Below are positions 59,351-64,000 of a DNA stretch of 64,000 nt, in pieces. Numbering within the stretch: position 1 is the stretch's first letter; every line of letters starts with the position of its first letter. The stretch is taken from NCBI RefSeq assembly GCF_009720145.1, contig NZ_CP046252.1:434001-498000 (forward strand). Direction: 5' to 3'. Both the position numbers and the translations under genes were made by a program. Origin of the DNA: Sphingobium sp. CAP-1. GTDB lineage: Bacteria > Pseudomonadota > Alphaproteobacteria > Sphingomonadales > Sphingomonadaceae. Below the pieces are notes generated by a model. That model was not told the origin of the DNA. It ran no database searches and saw only the letters and a program-made list of their open reading frames with translations.

Positions 59351-59431
59351 GAGCCGGGTCTTTAGGGGAGGGGGCGGGGGAGGGCAAGGCGGACTATAGC
59401 CCGGCCGCACACAACCCTGTTCGAGCTTCCC

Positions 59432-61054
59432 CTATCTCCGCCGCCACCGCCCCAGCAACGTCCCGTCCCGCAACACCTCCCGCGCTGCATTATGGCCCGG
59501 CGCGCCGGTCACGCCGCCGCCCGGATGCGTGCCCGCGCCGCACATATACAGCCCCTTCACCGGCCCGCGATAGGCGCCATGGCCCAGCACCGGCCGGGCC
59601 GCCCACATCTGGTCCAGCGTCAGATTGCCGTGCATGATGTCGCCGCCGACCAGCCCGAATTTCCGCTCCAGATCGAGCGGCGAATGGATTTGCCGCGCGA
59701 TCACGCTGTTGGCGAAACCCGGCGCATGGGCCTCCACCGTGGCGATGATATGGTCCGCCGCCGCTTCGCGCTCATCGTCCCAACTCCGCGCAGTCCCGTC
59801 TTTCTTGGCGGGCAGTTCCGGCGCGAATTGCTGGCAGAAGAGGCTGGCGACATGGCAGCCCGCGGGCGCAAGGCTGTCGTCGATCCTCGACGGGATCAGC
59901 ATCTCCACGATCGGCGCTTTCGACCAGCCATCGCGCTTCGCGTCCATATACGCCCGGTCCATATAATCCAGCGTCGGCGCGATGATGATCCCCGACTGGT
60001 GATGCTCGCCCACCCCCGGCAGGCAGGTAAAGTCGGGCAGGGCGCTCAAGGCCACATTCATGCGGAACGTCCCCGATCCCGCCTTGAACGCGCCGATGCG
60101 CTTGCGGAAATCGGCCGGCAGGTCGCTCGCCGCCATCATCCGTTCATACAGCAGTTTCGGCCCGACATTGGCGATCACCGCGCCGCCCATCACTTCCTCG
60201 CCGCTCTCCAGCCGCACGCCCACGGCGCGCGCGCCATCGACCAGCACCGACGCGACCGGCGCTTCCAGACTGATCTCCACGCCCATGGCAGTCACGACCT
60301 GCGCCATCATCTGCGTGATCGCGCCCATGCCGCCGACGCTATGGCCCCATGCGCCCTTCTTGCCGTTCACTTCGCCGAACACATGGTGCAACAGCACATA
60401 GGCGCTGCCCGGCGTGTCGGGGCTGGCATAGTTGCCGACCACCGCGTCGAAGCCGAATGCGGCCTTCACCGCATCGCTCTCGAACCAGCTATCCAGGAAG
60501 CCGCGCGCCGATTTGGTGAACAGGTCCAGCACGTCGCGCTGCTGCTCCAGCGTTAGGCCCGCGACCCGCCGCCCCTGTTTCAGCGCGTCCACGATCATGC
60601 CCAGACCATCGCCGACATTGGGCGGGCTTTTCAGCACCAGATCGCGCAGCACGTCCGCCACCACCTCCAGCGCATCATAATAGGCTGGCAGCGCCTCGGC
60701 ATCTTTCGCGCTATATTTGCGAAACTCCGCCTGCGTCCGCTCGACCCCACCGCCCAGCTTCAGATAGCCGCCATCGGGCTGCGGCAGGAAATTGCTGATC
60801 GGCCGCTCGATCACGCGATAGCCATGGTCGGCAAGGCGCATGTCCCGAATGACCTTGGGATTGAGCAGGCTGACCGTGTAGCTGGCGGTTGAATTGCGGA
60901 AGCCGGGATGAAATTCCTCCGTCACCGCCGCCCCGCCGACGATGCCGCGCCGCTCCAGGATGCGGACCCTGTAGCCCGCCCGCGCCAGATAGAAGGCGCA
61001 GACCAGTCCATTATGCCCGCCCCCGATGATGACGGCGTCGTAGCTTTTGCTCAT
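59432..61054 (-). CDS. CrtI/PYROXD2-like FAD-dependent oxidoreductase
   Basis: A 540-residue flavoprotein of the phytoene-desaturase-like superfamily. The dinucleotide motif VIIGGGHNGLVCAFYLARAG opens the chain, RRGIVGGAAVTEEFHPGFRN follows, and the FAD-contact C-terminal segment is GLYMCGAGTHPGGGVTGAPG. This pattern fits the PYROXD2-type branch more than carotenoid desaturases. The substrate is unknown. It overlaps the upstream Rieske oxygenase gene by 4 bp, so the two probably act in one pathway (inference). AAGGGAAG in the repeat arm is its likely ribosome-binding site. Confidence 0.88.
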   Translation of the reverse strand: MSKSYDAVIIGGGHNGLVCAFYLARAGYRVRILERRGIVGGAAVTEEFHPGFRNSTASYTVSLLNPKVIRDMRLADHGYRVIERPISNFLPQPDGGYLKLGGGVERTQAEFRKYSAKDAEALPAYYDALEVVADVLRDLVLKSPPNVGDGLGMIVDALKQGRRVAGLTLEQQRDVLDLFTKSARGFLDSWFESDAVKAAFGFDAVVGNYASPDTPGSAYVLLHHVFGEVNGKKGAWGHSVGGMGAITQMMAQVVTAMGVEISLEAPVASVLVDGARAVGVRLESGEEVMGGAVIANVGPKLLYERMMAASDLPADFRKRIGAFKAGSGTFRMNVALSALPDFTCLPGVGEHHQSGIIIAPTLDYMDRAYMDAKRDGWSKAPIVEMLIPSRIDDSLAPAGCHVASLFCQQFAPELPAKKDGTARSWDDEREAAADHIIATVEAHAPGFANSVIARQIHSPLDLERKFGLVGGDIMHGNLTLDQMWAARPVLGHGAYRGPVKGLYMCGAGTHPGGGVTGAPGHNAAREVLRDGTLLGRWRRR

Positions 61055-62352
61055 GAGGGGCTTCCCTTGGAAAGCCCCTCCCCTTCAGGGAAGGGGGTGG
61101 GGTGGGGGCGGGCGGCAGGGGAGGCGCTGTCTGTCCGGGAGCGCTCCATCCCTCGGTCGCCTCCGTTGAAGGGGAGGGAGTGAGGAGAGGACCACCCCGT
61201 CCCCGGCGCGCGATGCAGCCGCGCCTGCGGGATCACCGCCCGCACCCGCCCGCAAAAATGCCGCAACGCCACTTCCTGCTCGCTCAAGGGGCCGACGGTG
61301 AAACTGGCCGACGCCATCCCGGCCTGCACCCGCCCGACCAGTTCGGTATCCTCGGCATTGACCTGCCGGTTGATCCGCCAGTTCAGATAGCGCGCCGCCC
61401 GCATCTCCCTGCGATCATCGGGGATCGCGTAGCTGATCTCGCGGATCAGCGTCTGCGTCGGCGACACCGGCAGCCATTGCATGAAGTCGACCTGATCGGG
61501 ATAGATGTCGAAGGCGAAATTGGGCCACAGCTTGTAATAGGTCCACAGCCGCTGCCGCTCCGCCGGCAGATGCGGCACCTGTGGCAGGAAATGCTGATAG
61601 GCGCGTTCGGACAGGTTGGTCGATGGCCGGTCGAGGATCGGTCCCCACATCTTGTCGGCATGGGCGCTGGCCTCCACGCCATAACCATCGCCCATCAGCC
61701 GCTTCAGCCCCGGATGCGCGACCGCGATATGCAGCCCGTCCGAATAATTGTCGCCGATATTCTTCCAGTTCACCGCGCGGGGCCGCAGCGTCACCCGCCC
61801 CAGCGCGTGCAGATCGGCAAAGCGATAGGGCGCGATCTCCTCCGCATAGGGGGCCATCATCTGCGCCACCGATGGCCCGCCATCATCGCGCAGCCGCACG
61901 AACAGGAAGCCCTGCCACTGCTCGATCTCGACCGGCGTCAATCCATGATCCGCCAGCGTGAAAGCGTCGCCATAGCTGGCTTTCATCGGCACGCCGGTCA
62001 GCCGCCCGTCCTGCGCATAGGCCCAGCCATGATAGGGGCAGACCAGCTTCTTCGCGCAGCCGCTGGACGCATCCACGATTCGCGCCCCGCGATGGCGGCA
62101 GACATTGGTAAAGGCCCGCACGACGCCATCGTCGCCGCGCATCACGATCACGCTTTCGCCGATAATGTCGAGCGTATGGAAATCGCCGGGGGCGGGGATG
62201 TCGCTGTCATGGCAGACGATCTGCCAGGACGGACGAAAGATGCGTTCCACCTCCGCCGCGAAAAATTCGGGATCGGCATAGGTCCAGGCCGGCAGACTCC
62301 ATCCTGCGTCGGGATCATTCCCGGCCAGCACCCCTTGGACCACGTCGCGCAC
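61051..62352 (-). CDS. Rieske-type aromatic-ring-hydroxylating oxygenase, alpha subunit-like
   Basis: A 433-residue protein. The Rieske [2Fe-2S] motif is VCRHRGARIV and LVCPYHGWAY (residues about 88-115). The mononuclear iron site lies in NIGDNYSDGLHIAVAHPGL. Such oxygenases hydroxylate or demethylate aromatic and quaternary-amine substrates; the substrate is unknown and no ferredoxin or reductase is adjacent. The start is GTG 62352, after an AT-rich stretch. The last 35-40 residues (SLPFNGGDRGMERS onward) are encoded by a palindromic repeat and are not family sequence. Confidence 0.88.
   Translation of the reverse strand: MRDVVQGVLAGNDPDAGWSLPAWTYADPEFFAAEVERIFRPSWQIVCHDSDIPAPGDFHTLDIIGESVIVMRGDDGVVRAFTNVCRHRGARIVDASSGCAKKLVCPYHGWAYAQDGRLTGVPMKASYGDAFTLADHGLTPVEIEQWQGFLFVRLRDDGGPSVAQMMAPYAEEIAPYRFADLHALGRVTLRPRAVNWKNIGDNYSDGLHIAVAHPGLKRLMGDGYGVEASAHADKMWGPILDRPSTNLSERAYQHFLPQVPHLPAERQRLWTYYKLWPNFAFDIYPDQVDFMQWLPVSPTQTLIREISYAIPDDRREMRAARYLNWRINRQVNAEDTELVGRVQAGMASASFTVGPLSEQEVALRHFCGRVRAVIPQARLHRAPGTGWSSPHSLPFNGGDRGMERSRTDSASPAARPHPTPFPEGEGLSKGSPS
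61066..61185. repeat. Palindromic repeat, family B variant (copy 4), forms the Rieske gene 3' end
   Basis: GCCCCTCCCCTTCAGGGAAG then GGGGTGGGGTGGGGGCGGGC, a GCGCTGTCTGTCCGGGAGCGC-type stem, and GCCTCCGTTGAAGGGGAGGG at the far end. It lies in coding sequence of the oxygenase and contacts the start of the FAD gene. Confidence 0.7.
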
Positions 62353-62414
62353 CCCTGACCATCTTATATTTTACGCATGTATAATAATGCTTCTGCAAAG
62401 TCGACACTTATGTC

Positions 62415-63395
62415 TCACTCGCTGTCGCTTCCACCGTCCGTCCGTGCGCCATAATGGCGCGCCAGCAGGGCGCAGGCCATCAACTGGATCTGGTGAAAGA
62501 TCATGATCGGCAACAGGATCGGCCCGACCGCCGCCGCCGGGAACAGCACGCCCGCGATCGGCACGCCCGACGCCAGGCTCTTTTTCGACCCACAAAATTG
62601 CAACACGATCGCATCTTCGCGTGCCAGCCCCAATGCCCGTCCCAGCGCCAGCGTGAACAGCAGGATCATGGTCAGGATCGCGATGCTGATCCCCGCCAGC
62701 GTCAGCAGCTCTCCACCCGACACTTTCGACCATAGTCCCTCGACCACGGCGGCGGAAAAGGCGGCATAGACCACCAGCAGGATCGACCCGCGATCGACCC
62801 GCCCCAGCATCGCCTTGTGCCGGCTCACGAATCCGCCGATCCACGGCCGCAGCAAATGACCGATCAGGAAGGGCAGCAGCAATTGCAGCACGATCCCCTC
62901 GATCGAGGCAAGCGAGATCAGACTGCCATTGCCGCTCCGCTGCATCAGCAGCGCGACCAGCAACGGCGTCAGGAAGATGCCGAGCAGGTTGGAGAAGGAG
63001 GCGCTCACCACCGCCGCCGCGACATTGCCGCGCGCGATCGCGGTGAAGGCGATCGAGGATTGCACGGTGGAGGGCAACAGGGTCAGGAACAATAGTCCCG
63101 GCCGCATATCCTGCGGCGCCAGTTCGAATCGGGTGACGATCAGGCCCATAATCGGGAAGGCGACAAAGGTCGTGCCCAGCGTCGCCAGATGCAGTTTCCA
63201 TGCTTTCGCCCCGCTCCAGATCGCCTCACGCGACAATTTTGCCCCATGCAGGAAAAAAAGCAGCACGATGCCCGCATCGGCCACCGCGTCGGCGATGCGC
63301 GCGCCGTCTCCCCGTGCAGGCAGGAAGGACGCTAGGGCGACCGTGGCGATCAGCAGCAGCAGGAAGGGATCAAGGGCTTGGCGCAGGCGATTCAT
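62415..63395 (-). CDS. Bile acid:sodium symporter (SBF-like) family protein
   Basis: A 326-residue protein with about ten membrane helices. VLLFFLHGAKLSREAIWSGA, LLFLTLLPSTVQSSIAFTAI, ARGNVAAAVVSASFSNLLGI and FCGSKKSLASGVPIAGVLFP are typical of the SBF-like (PF13593/YfeH) branch. The transported solute is unknown. ATG 63395 (MNRLRQALDPF) is chosen. It lies upstream of the Rieske gene on the same strand, 62 bp away. Confidence 0.9.
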   Translation of the reverse strand: MNRLRQALDPFLLLLIATVALASFLPARGDGARIADAVADAGIVLLFFLHGAKLSREAIWSGAKAWKLHLATLGTTFVAFPIMGLIVTRFELAPQDMRPGLLFLTLLPSTVQSSIAFTAIARGNVAAAVVSASFSNLLGIFLTPLLVALLMQRSGNGSLISLASIEGIVLQLLLPFLIGHLLRPWIGGFVSRHKAMLGRVDRGSILLVVYAAFSAAVVEGLWSKVSGGELLTLAGISIAILTMILLFTLALGRALGLAREDAIVLQFCGSKKSLASGVPIAGVLFPAAAVGPILLPIMIFHQIQLMACALLARHYGARTDGGSDSE

Positions 63396-63507
63396 CGGCA
63401 CTCCCGGCAGGGCGATGGATTGGGCAATGGATTGACCGGGGGATAGACGGGGCGCATCGACTGCGCCAACAATTTCCCCTTGGGCCATAAATAGGAGAGG
63501 CAGACCC

Positions 63508-64000
63508 GTGAGCGACGGCATCACGATCAACGAAGCAGACGGCGTCATCGAGATTGTGATCGATCGCCCCGCCAAGAAAAATGCGCTGACCGGCCCCATG
63601 TATCGCGCCATGACGGCGGCGTTGGCCGACGCATCGGCCCGACCGGAGATCGGCGTCGTGCTGTTCCGCGGGCAGGGCGATGCCTTCTGCGCGGGCAACG
63701 ATCTCAAGGACTTCATGGCCGGGCCGGAGGGCGGCGCGGCCGCCTTCGACTTCATCCGCGCCATCGCCGCCTTCGACAAGCCGCTGGTCGCTGCGGTGCA
63801 GGGGCTGGCGGTGGGCGTCGGCACGACCATGCTGTTCCATTGTGACCTGGTCTATGTCGCGCCTGATGCGCGTTTCGTCATGCCCTTCGTCAATCTGGGG
63901 CTGGTGCCCGAAGCCGGCTCCAGCCTGCTCGCGCCGGCGATAATGGGCCATGCCAGGGCGGCGGCGATGCTGCTGCTGGGCGAATCGATGGATGCGGACG
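63508..64000 (+). CDS. Enoyl-CoA hydratase/isomerase family protein (3' partial)
   Basis: An open frame from GTG 63508 to the window end, 164 residues visible. GGAGAGG lies 8 nt before the GTG. The crotonase fold is shown by IDRPAKKNALTGPMYRAM, the oxyanion residues in FCAGNDLKDFM and GLAVGVGTTMLFHCDLVYVA, and ARFVMPFVNLGLVPEAGSS, which carries the Glu typical of hydratases/isomerases. It hydrates or isomerises an enoyl-CoA; the substrate is unknown. It is divergent from the SBF transporter. Confidence 0.9.
   Translation, partial: MSDGITINEADGVIEIVIDRPAKKNALTGPMYRAMTAALADASARPEIGVVLFRGQGDAFCAGNDLKDFMAGPEGGAAAFDFIRAIAAFDKPLVAAVQGLAVGVGTTMLFHCDLVYVAPDARFVMPFVNLGLVPEAGSSLLAPAIMGHARAAAMLLLGESMDAD

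Overview
The window is a high-GC chromosomal segment from an alphaproteobacterium, most likely a sphingomonad (Sphingobium/Sphingomonas type). The main reasons are a dedicated acyl carrier protein next to serine palmitoyltransferase (sphingolipid synthesis), an alphaproteobacterial division/cell-wall cluster, an NDUFS4-like complex I accessory subunit, and families of palindromic intergenic repeats. Almost all of it is ordinary chromosome. No phage, transposase, CRISPR array or rRNA was seen.

Layout. 1-9.8 kb: 3' part of the dcw cluster (ftsW, murG, murC, a small unknown gene, murB, ddl, ftsQ, ftsA, ftsZ), tightly overlapped and closed by a terminator. 9.9-13.6 kb: a secreted TPR/SPOR protein, a small low-GC membrane gene and a dGTPase-like gene. 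13.7-19.2 kb: a tandem glycine riboswitch ahead of gcvT-gcvH-gcvPA-gcvPB and a DUF938 methyltransferase. 19.3-24.5 kb: a nucleotidyltransferase-like gene, a hybrid histidine kinase, the sphingolipid genes (spt, acp) and the complex I subunit. 24.5-32.9 kb: hrpB helicase, TSUP transporter, polyprenyl diphosphate synthase, chorismate mutase, cupin-like protein, a lower-GC patch with two small genes, and an EamA transporter. 33-41.3 kb: ccmA/ccmB with a frameshifted metallopeptidase, phhB, a lipoprotein-patatin pair, an EEP phosphatase, radA, cvpA. 41.3-48.3 kb: epimerase, proB, obgE, rpmA and rplU on the minus strand, interrupted by a plus-strand block controlled by a TetR regulator with two matching operators. 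48.5-55.4 kb: small membrane proteins, a YbaL-type antiporter, a DEAD-box helicase, then rplA-rplK-nusG-secE-tRNA-Trp. 55.4-64 kb: YihY-type protein, Excalibur protein, pyrB with a dihydroorotase homologue lacking catalytic residues, an FAD oxidoreductase/Rieske oxygenase pair, an SBF transporter and a partial enoyl-CoA hydratase.

The most unusual signal is the repeat landscape. Several palindromic families (122-bp multi-hairpin elements, CCCTCCC/GGGAGGG elements of about 100-130 bp, and CCCGCGAAGGCGGG elements) sit between genes. In at least four cases the purine-rich terminal arm of a repeat lies 5-10 nt before a start codon and looks like the only Shine-Dalgarno sequence of that gene (ddl, gcvPA, proB, the FAD oxidoreductase). 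Two further copies lie inside coding sequence: 99 bp in frame in hrpB, and the C-terminal tail of the Rieske oxygenase. Other notable items are paired TetR operators, a 26-bp tandem repeat of small hairpins, a pair of CTAG-bounded palindromes, a 55-bp element found behind two unrelated genes, and the frameshifted metallopeptidase.
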